DNA of 64,000 nt from an uncultured Eubacteriales bacterium (lineage in GTDB: Bacteria > Bacillota > Clostridia > Oscillospirales > Acutalibacteraceae). The stretch covers positions 14,091-78,090 of the forward strand of contig CABUHY010000010.1 of NCBI GenBank assembly GCA_902491475.1. Direction: 5' to 3'. Position 1 is the first letter of the stretch. Every line of letters starts with the position of its first letter. The position numbers and the translations under genes were made by a program. The notes under the pieces were generated by a model. It worked only from the letters and a program-made list of their open reading frames with translations. It searched no databases and was not told the DNA's origin. Below, piece by piece: positions 1-8,315 of the stretch.

Positions 1-7
1 AAAGGAG

Positions 8-454
8 GTGTCGGCTGCCGCAAATGAGGAGACTTCACAGCAACCGGAGGCAGAGAAAAAAGAGGATAAAAAAGAAAAAAATGTCAGACATTCGCTTTAT
101 CCGAAAACCGCAAAAAGAATGTTCCGCTTTCCCTATCCGCTTGTGATAATAATCGCTTATCTTGCGCTTTGTCTCGGGCTTAAAGGGATTATGAGCATTA
201 CACCGTGGCTTGTTTTTTCACTCTTGTTTTTGACAATACCGATGTACTATATGATTGCCTGCGCTTGCAGAATGACAAGCAAAAGGACTTTCCTGTTCCT
301 TATGCCCGTTCCGATACTTATTATCACGGCATATCTTTTTTGCGGCTTTGTATTCAAGGCTTGGGTTACCCCGCTTATGCTTTTCCTTGTAATTCCGCTT
401 TACTATTGGTGTGTTGCGGTGTACGCAAAGGGCAACAAAAAGAAGAAAAAATAA
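8..454 (+). CDS. Hypothetical four-helix membrane protein, probably 5'-truncated by window edge
   Basis: I do not recognise this protein. The N-terminal 35 residues are polar and rich in Glu and Lys. They are followed by four hydrophobic segments of about 20 residues in two helical pairs with a short Cys-rich turn between them, and a Lys-rich C-terminus. The frame is open back to base 2. The GTG at 8 overlaps a Shine-Dalgarno-like AAAGGAGG, which is too close to serve it, so the real start may lie upstream of the window. A bidirectional terminator follows. It is probably a small integral membrane protein of unknown function. Confidence 0.55.
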   Translation: MSAAANEETSQQPEAEKKEDKKEKNVRHSLYPKTAKRMFRFPYPLVIIIAYLALCLGLKGIMSITPWLVFSLLFLTIPMYYMIACACRMTSKRTFLFLMPVPILIITAYLFCGFVFKAWVTPLMLFLVIPLYYWCVAVYAKGNKKKKK

Positions 455-464
455 TTTTTCGGAC

Positions 465-516
465 AAAAAACGACCTCTTCAGATATGCGTCGGCATTATT
501 TGAAGGGGTCGTTTTG
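465..516. terminator. Bidirectional terminator between convergent genes
   Basis: A 15-nt arm (467-481) pairs with 501-515, with one G-U position, around a 19-nt loop. A-runs and T-runs flank both sides, so it can end transcription from the membrane-protein gene (plus) and the MetE-like gene (minus). Confidence 0.75.
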
Positions 517-526
517 ATTTTTATTT

Positions 527-1636
527 TCAGCCCCAGACTTCTTCGGCTATTTCTTTAACAAGTTTTAACTTTGCCCACTGCTCTTCCTCGGTAAGCTTGT
601 TACCGATTTCGCAGGAAGCAAATCCGCACTGCGGGCTCAGACACAGTCTGTCAAGCGGAATGTACTTTGCCGCCTCGTGAATTCTTTTGATTACTTCCTC
701 TTTGTTTTCAAGCTTGGGAGATTTTGTGGTAATAAGACCCAGAACAACCTTTTTGTCGCCTGAAACCTTTGCAAGCGATTCAAATCCGCCCGAACGCTCA
801 TCGTCATATTCAAGGAGAAGCGCATTGACATTTTCCTTTGCAAAAACATAGTCTGCAACCGGGTCATATGCACCGCTTGAGAAAAATGTCGAGTGATAGT
901 TTCCTCGGCAGATGTGAGAGGTTATAACCATATCCTCGGGCTTGCTTTCGAGCGCAAGATTGTTGACCTTGAGAAGCTGCGCTTTGAATTCCTCAATGCT
1001 TTTGCCGAACGCTCCGTCGGTTGCGCCGTCGCCCATTGCAGAGCCCCACGAACAGTCGTCAAGCTGAAGATTGCGGCAGCCTGCGTCGTAGAACTGACAG
1101 ATAACCTCCCTGTATGCCTCAGCAATGTCCTCGATGAGCTCGTCGTCGGTTTCGTAGAATTTTCTTGTGCTCTCGATGTTGGTCGGTACAATGAACTGCA
1201 AAAATGTCTGTGCAGGTGCGGGGATTGTGTACTTCGCAACCGTATTTTCGTCCTCAAACTGTTTTAAAAACTTGAAATATTCAACAAACGGGTGCGGCTT
1301 TGCCTTGAATTTGCCGACCAAATATGTGTCGTCAAGCACTGCGAGCTCCGCATTGAACGGTACGCCGTTTCCCGTGTCCTCGTGCTCTACGCCGTCAAAG
1401 CCCCACATAAAGTCGAGGTGCCAGAAGGTTCTTCTGAACTCACCGTCCGTGATAGCGTGGAAGCCCAATTCTTTTTGCTTTTTAACAAGTTTTGTGATTT
1501 CTTCGTTTACAACTTTGTCGTATTCCTCCGAGGTTATTTTTCCCTCTTTGAAGCTCTCTTTGGCATCCTTTAATGCCTGCGGTCTTAAAAAGCTGCCGAC
1601 AAAATCGTATCTGAAAGGTGTTTTTAATGTACTCAT
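527..1636 (-). CDS. MetE-like cobalamin-independent methionine synthase family protein (YxjG/YxjH type)
   Basis: This 369-residue protein corresponds to the C-terminal catalytic barrel of cobalamin-independent methionine synthase, without the N-terminal barrel of full-length MetE (about 750 residues). The zinc and thiol ligands expected of the family are visible: His241 and Cys243 in SHICRGN, a Glu near 276, and Cys337 in SPQCGF. It probably transfers a methyl group to homocysteine or a related thiol; the methyl donor of these short homologues is not settled. I chose the ATG at 1636 because GGAGG lies eight bases upstream; a longer frame to 1678 lacks a site. A LysR gene sits just upstream in the same direction and probably controls it. 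Confidence 0.85.
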   Translation of the reverse strand: MSTLKTPFRYDFVGSFLRPQALKDAKESFKEGKITSEEYDKVVNEEITKLVKKQKELGFHAITDGEFRRTFWHLDFMWGFDGVEHEDTGNGVPFNAELAVLDDTYLVGKFKAKPHPFVEYFKFLKQFEDENTVAKYTIPAPAQTFLQFIVPTNIESTRKFYETDDELIEDIAEAYREVICQFYDAGCRNLQLDDCSWGSAMGDGATDGAFGKSIEEFKAQLLKVNNLALESKPEDMVITSHICRGNYHSTFFSSGAYDPVADYVFAKENVNALLLEYDDERSGGFESLAKVSGDKKVVLGLITTKSPKLENKEEVIKRIHEAAKYIPLDRLCLSPQCGFASCEIGNKLTEEEQWAKLKLVKEIAEEVWG

Positions 1637-1718
1637 GATAAAATGTCCTCCGTGAATTTGTTGAGCACAGTTTATCATATAAAATTCGATTTGAAAAATA
1701 CTTATAACTGTTGCGCTG

Positions 1719-1737
1719 CCATAGTTTTAATCTATGG
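1719..1737. promoter_or_regulatory. Candidate LysR binding site
   Basis: A 19-bp palindrome, CCATAG-N7-CTATGG, fits the T-N11-A form of LysR boxes. It overlaps the lysR stop codon and lies about 85-100 bases upstream of the MetE-like start, where an activator would bind. No good -35/-10 pair was seen downstream, consistent with activator dependence. Function is inference. Confidence 0.45.
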
Positions 1738-2632
1738 CTGTATGTTTCTTCAAGGCTTCTATATAGGACAGCGCATAGCGTGAAAGCAATATGTTTTTCT
1801 TTTTTATCATACCGATGTGCATGGTACAATTCATTTCAAGCGGTCTTGCTATTATATCCTCGCCGTTCAATTCCCTGTCTATAACGCCCGAACTTACCGT
1901 AAAGCCGTTGAGACCTATCGCAAGGTTGAAAAGCGTGGCACGGTCCCTGACCTGAATGCTTTTCGGCATATCGAGCACGCTTAAAAATTCCTCGCTGAAA
2001 TAGAACGAATTGCGTTCGCCCTGCTCGTAAACAAGGTAAGGGTAGGGCTTTAACATATCAAGCGTTATTTTGTTTTTATCCGCCAAGGGGTGCTTTTGAC
2101 TTATGAAAACATGCGGTTGAGCCGTGAAGATTTCCTCAAATTCCAGATTGTTTTTTCGGAACATTTTTTTAAGCACATCCTCGTTGTGCTCCGAAAGGTA
2201 GAGAATACCCAATTCGCTGTTTCCGTCGGCAACATCGTCAATGATTTCGCCCGTCTGCGTTTCACGGAGAATAAAATTGTACTCGTTTGAGTCGTACTCG
2301 TTTACAACATCCACAAACGCATTGACCGCAAAGGAATAGTGCTGGCAGGATACGGAAAATTTCGGCTTCCTGTTTGAGTCAAGGCAGAACCTGTCCTTCA
2401 TAATATCAGCCTGTTCAAGCAGATTTCGGGCAAAGGAAAGCAGCTCCTCGCCCTCTCTTGTGACGGTAACGCCCTTGTTTGTGCGGACAAAGGCGGTAAC
2501 GCCCATCTCCTCCTCAAGGGAGTGGATTGCCGCACTTAGGCTCGGTTGGGTAATAAAGAGCTTTTCCGCCGCCTGCGTAATATTTTTACATTCCGCAACG
2601 GTAACAAGATATTTTAACTGCTGTAATGTCAT
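1727..2632 (-). CDS. LysR-family transcriptional regulator
   Basis: A 301-residue LysR regulator. The N-terminal winged helix (residues 1-60) carries the usual pattern, with FITQPSLSAAIHSLEEEMG as recognition helix region, followed by a linker helix and a periplasmic-binding-protein-like effector domain from about residue 90. The start is supported by AGAGGTG just upstream and a consensus-like promoter at 2662-2690. It lies 90 bp upstream of the MetE-like gene on the same strand, and a palindrome in the gap suggests that it regulates that gene, possibly in response to methionine or homocysteine status. The effector cannot be read from sequence. Confidence 0.88.
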   Translation of the reverse strand: MTLQQLKYLVTVAECKNITQAAEKLFITQPSLSAAIHSLEEEMGVTAFVRTNKGVTVTREGEELLSFARNLLEQADIMKDRFCLDSNRKPKFSVSCQHYSFAVNAFVDVVNEYDSNEYNFILRETQTGEIIDDVADGNSELGILYLSEHNEDVLKKMFRKNNLEFEEIFTAQPHVFISQKHPLADKNKITLDMLKPYPYLVYEQGERNSFYFSEEFLSVLDMPKSIQVRDRATLFNLAIGLNGFTVSSGVIDRELNGEDIIARPLEMNCTMHIGMIKKKNILLSRYALSYIEALKKHTAID

Positions 2633-2661
2633 ATCACACCTCTGAAAAAGGATTTGTAAAA

Positions 2662-2690
2662 ATTATACTACAATAGGGGAAAGACATCAA
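2662..2690 (-). promoter_or_regulatory. Sigma-A promoter of the lysR gene
   Basis: On the minus strand, TTGATG and a perfect TATAAT are separated by 17 bases, ending about 30 bases before the lysR ATG. The promoter begins directly after the glmS terminator. Confidence 0.7.
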
Positions 2691-2691
2691 C

Positions 2692-2733
2692 AAAAAGCCG
2701 AACACTCAACCTTAAAGTCGGGTGTTCGGCTTA
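2692..2733 (-). terminator. Rho-independent terminator of glmS
   Basis: An 11-bp stem of AAGCCGAACAC (2695-2705) and its complement (2722-2732), followed on the minus strand by a T-run. It starts immediately after the glmS stop codon. Confidence 0.85.
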
Positions 2734-2735
2734 AA

Positions 2736-4562
2736 TTATTCTACCGTAACGGATTTTGCGAGGTTTCTGGGTTTATCTACATCGCAGCCCCTGCCGAGAG
2801 CCATATAGTAGGCAAAAATCTGGAGCGGAACTACCGCAAGCGACGGCATAAGGAAGTCGCTGACTTCCGGTATTCTTATTATATCGTCGGCAAATTCCTC
2901 CGCCGCCGAATGGTTTTCTCCGACAAGCGCAATTACCCGTGCGCCTCTTGCCCTGACCTCTTTTATATTGCCGAGAGTCTTTTCGTTAAGGTCTGACTGT
3001 GTTGCGACCGCAAACACGGGCGTTCCGTCCTCAATAAGCGAAATTGTTCCGTGCTTCAATTCTCCCGCCGCATATGCCTCGGAGTGAATGTAAGAAATTT
3101 CTTTTAATTTGAGTGAGCCCTCAAGGGAAATGGCATAGTCAAGCCCTCTGCCGATAAAGAACACATTTTCGGAGTCGGCATAGCTTTTGGCAAGCTCTTT
3201 AAGGAAAGCGTCGCTTTTGAGCAGACCGTCGATAAGCTCGGGAAGCCGCAGCATTTCTTCACAGTATTTTTCCTCATCTGACTCGGAGAGCAAGCCTTTA
3301 GCCTTTGCGAATTTCAGCGCAAGGAGATAAGCCACGCAAAGCTGAGCGGAAAATGCCTTTGTCGTTGCAACCGCAATTTCGGGGCCTGCCATAGTGTAAA
3401 TCACATCGTCGGATTCACGGGCGATGGTGCTTGCGACAACATTGACGATTGAAATTGTTCGTGCTCCCTTTTTCTTCGCCTCACGCAGGGCGGCAAGGGT
3501 GTCCGCCGTCTCGCCCGACTGTGAAATTACAAGGCATATATCGTTCTTTTTTATAATCGGGTCTCTGTAACGGAACTCGCTTGCAAGGTCAACCTCACAC
3601 GGTATTCTCGCAAGGCGTTCGATTATATACCTCGCCGCGGTTCCGACATGCCATGCGCTTCCGCACGCAACTATGTGAACCGTACCGATATTCTTTATGT
3701 CCTCGTCGGAAAGTCCGAGCTCTTCGATAACAACCCTGTTGTCCTTTATCCTCGGGGCAAGGGTGTCACGCACGGTCCTCGGCTGTTCCGAGATTTCCTT
3801 TTTCATAAAATGGTCAAAGCCGCCTTTTTCCGCCGCCTCGACATCCCATGTAACATGGTAAATATCCTTGTGAACTTCGTTCCCGTTTATGTCATATAGC
3901 TTTACCGAGTCCCTTTTGAGCAATGCCATCTGATTGTCGTCAAGCAGATAGCAATCCCTTGTGTATTTGAGCACGGCGGGAATGTCGGACGCAAGGAAGT
4001 TTTCGTTTTTTCCTAAGCCGACTATCAGCGGACTGTCCTTCCTTGCCGCAATTATTTCGTCGGGCTTTCCGTCTATCAGGACCGCCGTCGCATATGAGCC
4101 TCTTACGGTTTTCATAACATTCGACATAGCCTTTAGCGGGTCGCCGTTATAAAAGAAATCGAACAAATGGGCAAGTACCTCCGTATCCGTCTGCGAGACG
4201 AATTTGTACCCCTTTTGTTCGAGCATAATTTTAAGCTCGATATAGTTTTCGATAATGCCGTTATGCACCAGGGTAATACGACCGTTTCCGCCCTTATGGG
4301 GGTGGGCGTTTATGTCGTCGGGCGCACCGTGGGTTGCCCAACGGGTATGACCTATACCCACGCAGCCGGGAGCGATACCCTCCGTAAACAGCTTGTTTTC
4401 GAGGTCGGCAATTCTGCCCTTCGTTTTTTTGACCTCGACAAAGTTGCCGTTGAACACAGCTACGCCTGCCGAGTCATAACCTCTGTACTCGAGCTTCTTC
4501 AGACCGTCAATCAACACGGGCGACGCACTGCGGCCTCCGATGTAACCAACAATTCCACACAT
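2736..4562 (-). CDS. glmS: Glutamine--fructose-6-phosphate aminotransferase (isomerizing)
   Basis: GlmS makes glucosamine-6-phosphate from fructose-6-phosphate and glutamine, the first step to UDP-GlcNAc for peptidoglycan. The 608-residue protein begins MCGIVGYIG, so Cys2 is the glutaminase nucleophile once Met is removed. The class II glutaminase domain covers about residues 2-220; two SIS sugar-isomerase domains follow, and the C-terminus ends in the family-typical LAKSVTVE. The start at 4562 was chosen over an upstream in-frame Met because of Cys2 and the AAGGAAC site. It is preceded by a glmS ribozyme and a perfect promoter, and followed by its own terminator, so it is a single-gene transcription unit. 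Confidence 0.97.
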   Translation of the reverse strand: MCGIVGYIGGRSASPVLIDGLKKLEYRGYDSAGVAVFNGNFVEVKKTKGRIADLENKLFTEGIAPGCVGIGHTRWATHGAPDDINAHPHKGGNGRITLVHNGIIENYIELKIMLEQKGYKFVSQTDTEVLAHLFDFFYNGDPLKAMSNVMKTVRGSYATAVLIDGKPDEIIAARKDSPLIVGLGKNENFLASDIPAVLKYTRDCYLLDDNQMALLKRDSVKLYDINGNEVHKDIYHVTWDVEAAEKGGFDHFMKKEISEQPRTVRDTLAPRIKDNRVVIEELGLSDEDIKNIGTVHIVACGSAWHVGTAARYIIERLARIPCEVDLASEFRYRDPIIKKNDICLVISQSGETADTLAALREAKKKGARTISIVNVVASTIARESDDVIYTMAGPEIAVATTKAFSAQLCVAYLLALKFAKAKGLLSESDEEKYCEEMLRLPELIDGLLKSDAFLKELAKSYADSENVFFIGRGLDYAISLEGSLKLKEISYIHSEAYAAGELKHGTISLIEDGTPVFAVATQSDLNEKTLGNIKEVRARGARVIALVGENHSAAEEFADDIIRIPEVSDFLMPSLAVVPLQIFAYYMALGRGCDVDKPRNLAKSVTVE

Positions 4563-4589
4563 ATTAATTTGTTCCTTTGCAAAAATATT

Positions 4590-4742
4590 TGCACGGTACA
4601 CTTACCTCTGTTTTGCCGTCGCCGACAGTTTTTAGTAAATGTTTATGTCCCCGCACATACGGGACAAGAAGCATCCGCCGAATATTTCGATAACTTCTTC
4701 CTCGTCATCTGCCAAATACAGTGCAAGCAGACCCGGCGCTAT
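4590..4742 (-). ncRNA. glmS ribozyme (glucosamine-6-phosphate-dependent self-cleaving RNA)
   Basis: The 5' leader of glmS contains the conserved blocks of this riboswitch class in order: AGCGCC at the cleavage site (plus 4735-4740), GATGACGAGG, TTATCGA, ATTCGGCGGATG, a variable GC stem, then a GAGGTAAGTGT segment near the 3' end. Cleavage is expected between the A at 4740 and the G at 4739. With glucosamine-6-phosphate bound, the RNA cuts its own leader and lowers GlmS synthesis. The promoter places about 45 nt of leader 5' of the cut. Recognition is from motif order and spacing; I did not run a covariance model. Confidence 0.93.
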
Positions 4743-4790
4743 TTTTAAGGGAAAATTTCAAACCCGAGGGAACTGCACAATTCCGCCTAA

Positions 4791-4819
4791 ATTATATCCT
4801 CTGATTTCGGTTTTGTCAA
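4791..4819 (-). promoter_or_regulatory. Perfect consensus promoter of glmS ribozyme leader
   Basis: On the minus strand TTGACA (4814-4819) and TATAAT (4791-4796) are spaced by 17 bases. Predicted start of transcription is near 4784. Confidence 0.9.
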
Positions 4820-4878
4820 CTGCTTAAAATTTGTAATTAAAAATTATCATATGGGGAAAAATAAAGCAGGTGATATTT

Positions 4879-5697
4879 ATGAAAACTTCCTCGGTTAAAC
4901 TTCTTTCACGGAACATCAACGCACGCTGCGGCAAAAAGCTGTACTTCGCAAACATATTTTTTATCCTTTTGAGGCTTATATTCCTGTGCCTTTTTGTTTT
5001 CTTTTTATACACGCTGTCGATACTTCACAGCTTTGCGCTGACCTTGCCGAAAGCGGTCTACTATGCGCTTTTTTCACTCGGTGCGTTTTTTTCGCTTTGG
5101 TATTTTATTATATGCGGACACTCGCAAAAGCGTACATTTTATCTTTCCGGCAGAAAAAACGGCAGGGTAAAAATATTTCATATTATCAAAATAAGCACAC
5201 AGATAAAAATCGTCTATCTTCATATATTGCGAACACTGATTAACCTCGGCAGGCTTGTTGTGTATCTTCTGCCGAGTGCAATTTCCTTTGCCGTATGTAT
5301 GTATTTTTTGACAAGCGGTATGCCGAAACCGATTTTTTACGCCTGCGTTTTTCTCTTTGCGGCACTGCTGTCGGCGGGTTTTTTCTTTTACCTTGTGTCA
5401 AGGCAGAAGTTGACATTTCTGGACGATGTAATCTGCTCTCAACCCTCGCTCGGAGCAGTAGAGACAATACGCTATCTTAACTCGCACACAAGATCGGGCA
5501 AGTTTGCGCTGTTGAAATTTAAGCTGAGCTTTACCGTTTGGTTCCTGGCTTCCCTTTTTGTTTTCCCGATACCTTTTGCGTCTGCTTATTATCAAAGAGG
5601 TCTGTCGGTATATGCAAAATCGGTTCTGAAACTTTATGTTCCAAAACCGATTGAAAAGCCTGTTGTGTTTATGAAATTGAAATTAGTTGAAAATTAA
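4879..5697 (+). CDS. Hypothetical multi-pass membrane protein
   Basis: A 272-residue protein with about five hydrophobic segments (near residues 22-50, 56-78, 118-142, 148-172 and 220-242) joined by basic loops. I do not recognise its family. The ATG at 4879 is chosen over an in-frame GTG at 4870 because AGGTGA sits six bases before the ATG and the GTG is part of that site. It diverges from glmS. Its stop overlaps the stop of the convergent histidine-phosphatase gene by three bases, with no terminator hairpin between them. Confidence 0.7.
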   Translation: MKTSSVKLLSRNINARCGKKLYFANIFFILLRLIFLCLFVFFLYTLSILHSFALTLPKAVYYALFSLGAFFSLWYFIICGHSQKRTFYLSGRKNGRVKIFHIIKISTQIKIVYLHILRTLINLGRLVVYLLPSAISFAVCMYFLTSGMPKPIFYACVFLFAALLSAGFFFYLVSRQKLTFLDDVICSQPSLGAVETIRYLNSHTRSGKFALLKFKLSFTVWFLASLFVFPIPFASAYYQRGLSVYAKSVLKLYVPKPIEKPVVFMKLKLVEN

Positions 5698-6437
5698 CTG
5701 AGGTCGCCGTTTTCGTAGTCCGTATAATCGTCTATGTATTCGCTGATGTCAAAATCGTCCTTGTCGGGGTCGTAGTCGAAGGTGTCCCACATATCTCTTT
5801 CGGCGTCAATCTGCTGCGGGATAGGCGGACACTCGGCGAACGCTTCAAGCTTCTGACCCATTCTCCAGACGGTCGGGTCAATTCTCAGCGTGTAGCCGCA
5901 GCCGTTCGGGGTCAGCCACTCGTGCATAGGCGCTTCGGGAATGGCAAAAGCCGCCATAAGCGACATTATAACGCCGCCGTGAGTAATGATAGCCGTGCTT
6001 GCCGTACCCGAGCGGATTATGCCCTCTATAATGCGGACAAAACAGCCGCATATTCTTGCGTTGAAGTCCTTTTGACTTTCGCCGAACGGAACGGGCTCCT
6101 CGGGGTGTGTGCCTGCAATCCAATCCTTAAAGGTGTCAAGGTCTTTCAGCTCGTCTGCGGTCATACCCTCAAAATCTCCGAAATCGTATTCGATAAGGTC
6201 CTGCATAATAACGGGCTCTTTGTCGGGATAGATGAGCTTTGCCGTCTGTATGCAACGCTTTAACGGGCTTGAAATTACAACATCGGCGTAGGGGTAACCC
6301 TCATTTTCGCCCATAAGGTTTTTAATCTGGTCCAGACCCTCCTTTGAAGCTTCGACATCGGTCTGACCTATGTACTTGCCCTCGGTGTTTTCCTTTGTAA
6401 GGGCATGTCTTATTAAGTGTATGGTGTAGGTTTTCAT
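5694..6437 (-). CDS. Histidine phosphatase family protein (phosphoglycerate mutase-like)
   Basis: A 247-residue member of the histidine phosphatase superfamily. It starts with the catalytic motif LIRHALTKEN, where the His is phosphorylated. A second basic site, SSPLKRCIQTAKLI, and a C-terminal THGGVI complete the phosphate pocket. It could be an alpha-ribazole phosphatase or a sugar-phosphate phosphatase; nothing nearby settles the substrate. The C-terminal 40 residues are very acidic (Asp/Glu-rich tail), which is not part of the fold. AGGAGA lies upstream of the start. The gene ends inside the stop codon of the convergent membrane-protein gene. Confidence 0.85.
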   Translation of the reverse strand: MKTYTIHLIRHALTKENTEGKYIGQTDVEASKEGLDQIKNLMGENEGYPYADVVISSPLKRCIQTAKLIYPDKEPVIMQDLIEYDFGDFEGMTADELKDLDTFKDWIAGTHPEEPVPFGESQKDFNARICGCFVRIIEGIIRSGTASTAIITHGGVIMSLMAAFAIPEAPMHEWLTPNGCGYTLRIDPTVWRMGQKLEAFAECPPIPQQIDAERDMWDTFDYDPDKDDFDISEYIDDYTDYENGDLS

Positions 6438-6518
6438 AAAATTCTCCTATACAAACAGTATTTTTTATGATAATATAGTTTATAAATTATACAGTGCGTA
6501 ATAAATGGGGTGTTGTAA

Positions 6519-7136
6519 ATGAAAAATTCGTTTGCCGCAAGATTGGGCGAATTAAGGCGTCGCAGGGGATTGAGCCAAAAGGAAACCGCCGACGCCCTCG
6601 GCGTGTCGCAGGCGTTGCTTTCCCACTATGAAAAGGGAATACGGGAATGCGGACTTGATTTTTTATGTAAAGCCGCCGCCTATTTTGATGTAAGCTGCGA
6701 CTATCTGCTCGGTATGAGCGACACAAAGGACGATTTCGCCGAAAACTTCGACAAGGGCGAAAATATACTTGATTCCGAATACAGAATGAACACGGTGCTG
6801 CGTGCGGTTATGATGCTTTATTCACGCTATTCCGACGCCGACCCGGGCAAGGATGTTGAGGTTAAAAATTACTTTGCGCTGACGGTATACAAGCTTGCCG
6901 TCATTGCCTCGCAGGCAGATTGTATTCCGAAAAGCTGGATAAATCTGCCGAACGACTCGGCTCTTGCGGCTTGCAATGCTCAGGCTGAAATGCTTTCACA
7001 CTCGCTCAATGCCGAGGTCTCAAAAAAGCACGCAAAGAATATAGTTGAACCCGAATGTCTCAAAACGGTAATTTCCGCTGCCGAAAAGGCTATCACAAAA
7101 GAATGTGAGCGGATTGTCAGCAATCAAAGCACTTGA
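6519..7136 (+). CDS. XRE-family HTH regulator
   Basis: A 205-residue protein with an N-terminal Cro/C1-type helix-turn-helix (residues 6-63; LSQKETADALGVSQALLSHY contains the two DNA-binding helices). A helical C-terminal part of about 130 residues matches no domain I recognise. GGGGTG lies before the ATG. It is divergent from the histidine-phosphatase gene and convergent with rubrerythrin, overlapping it by 20 bp. The target is unknown; the neighbouring genes are candidates. Confidence 0.85.
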   Translation: MKNSFAARLGELRRRRGLSQKETADALGVSQALLSHYEKGIRECGLDFLCKAAAYFDVSCDYLLGMSDTKDDFAENFDKGENILDSEYRMNTVLRAVMMLYSRYSDADPGKDVEVKNYFALTVYKLAVIASQADCIPKSWINLPNDSALAACNAQAEMLSHSLNAEVSKKHAKNIVEPECLKTVISAAEKAITKECERIVSNQST

Positions 7137-7653
7137 TTTGGAAATATGCCTGCGGCTTTGAGCAAACGGGGCAGTAGGCGGGCGGAGTTTTGCCCTTGTA
7201 TATCTTACCGCAGTTGCGGCAAATCCATACGGTGTCCTCATCACCGTCGAAAACAGTGCCCTCCTTGACCTTTTCAAGCATATAGGTGTATCTGTCCTCG
7301 TGGTGCTTTTCTATCTGTGCCACATTTTCAAAAAGAAAGGCGATTTCGTCAAAGCCCTCTTCACGGGCGGTCTTTGCAAAGTCCGAATACATCTGCGTCC
7401 ACTCAAAGTGCTCGCCTGCAATGGCGTCGGTTATATTTTCGGCAGTTGACGGCATACCCGAGTTCAACTGCTTGAACCATATCTCGGCGTGCTCCTTTTC
7501 ATTGTGAGCGGTTTCATCGATAATGGCGGCATACTTTTCGTAGCCGTCCTCTCTTGCCTTTTCGGCATAGAAGCTGTACTTTATACTCGCCTGCGATTCT
7601 CCTGCAAATGCGGCGAGTAAATTTTTTTCTGTCTTTGAACCGATAAGCTCCAT
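7117..7653 (-). CDS. rbr: Rubrerythrin
   Basis: Rubrerythrin reduces hydrogen peroxide in anaerobes and protects them from oxygen. The 178-residue protein has a ferritin-like di-iron domain with two ExxH-type helices (NEKEHAE and IEKHHED) and a C-terminal rubredoxin domain with paired Cys motifs (CRNCG and CPVCS) that bind one iron. Length and domain order are standard. A 9-bp inverted repeat in the leader covers the AAGGAG ribosome binding site, which may control translation. The gene overlaps the 3' end of the convergent XRE gene by 20 bp. Confidence 0.95.
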   Translation of the reverse strand: MELIGSKTEKNLLAAFAGESQASIKYSFYAEKAREDGYEKYAAIIDETAHNEKEHAEIWFKQLNSGMPSTAENITDAIAGEHFEWTQMYSDFAKTAREEGFDEIAFLFENVAQIEKHHEDRYTYMLEKVKEGTVFDGDEDTVWICRNCGKIYKGKTPPAYCPVCSKPQAYFQIKCFDC

Positions 7654-7656
7654 AGC

Positions 7657-7689
7657 AATAACTCCTTATAAAAATATTACGGAGTTATT
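7657..7689 (-). promoter_or_regulatory. Inverted repeat covering the rubrerythrin ribosome binding site
   Basis: AATAACTCC (7657-7665) and GGAGTTATT (7681-7689) are perfect complements around a 15-nt loop. In the transcript the arm nearer the gene contains the AGGAG site of rubrerythrin, so folding would hide it. It could also act as a weak terminator for the gene upstream. The role is inferred. Confidence 0.4.
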
Positions 7690-7720
7690 TTCTGTAAGTT
7701 TTTACGGAATATACCTTTAG

Positions 7721-8314
7721 TTAAAATTTATCTATATTGTTCTTTATAAACTCTTTTGTTTTTTCAAGAAGCTTCTCTTTTGAATAAATATCGGCAAAAT
7801 CCGAGTCGGTTTTTTCTTTTGTGTCCCTGTCGAACGAAACCGCCTCGTTGCGGTCGTCATACATTTCGTATTCCGACTTTACAAGCGGTAAAAGGTCGGC
7901 CGCACCGACACGGGTCAGCGCAGGCACGATAATATCCGTGATTTCGGTTGTGTATTCGTTAAAAAATACCGAAAGTCCGTCTGAAACTTCGGGGATAAAG
8001 CAGTTGAGCGTGTATATGATTTTCTGCTCGTCATTAAATTCGGAAAAAGCCTTGTCGCCGTCGTCCGCCTTTTCGATTTTTGCCTGCAAGACGGCGTTCA
8101 CACCCTCAAACAGCTCTTCGGCTTCGGCGTTTTCTACCTTTTCGGGCGTTAAATCCTTATATTTATCTTTCATCTCTTTAAGGCGTTCAAGGCGTGCCAT
8201 AATTTCCTTTGTCTGCTCGTTGTGGGCTGATACCGACCTGCCCGCAAACACGATAACCACTGCGGTTATTATCACGAGTCCCGCAAGTATTAGCCAAAGA
8301 TACCAATATTCCAT
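7721..8314 (-). CDS. Hypothetical single-pass membrane protein
   Basis: A 197-residue protein with one N-terminal membrane helix (residues 5-26) followed by a soluble, Glu/Lys-rich helical domain. I do not recognise it. The start at 8314 lies two bases after the rsmI stop (TGA-T-ATG), so its translation is probably coupled to rsmI; GGGAG inside the rsmI end serves as the binding site. A longer frame into rsmI was rejected as overlap. Context gives no clear function. Confidence 0.65.
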   Translation of the reverse strand: MEYWYLWLILAGLVIITAVVIVFAGRSVSAHNEQTKEIMARLERLKEMKDKYKDLTPEKVENAEAEELFEGVNAVLQAKIEKADDGDKAFSEFNDEQKIIYTLNCFIPEVSDGLSVFFNEYTTEITDIIVPALTRVGAADLLPLVKSEYEMYDDRNEAVSFDRDTKEKTDSDFADIYSKEKLLEKTKEFIKNNIDKF

Positions 8315-8315
8315 A

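Noticed and set aside
1167..1655. Plus-strand open frame of 162 codons opposite the MetE-like gene
   Set aside because: Antisense shadow of a well-supported gene, with no family resemblance and no start signals.
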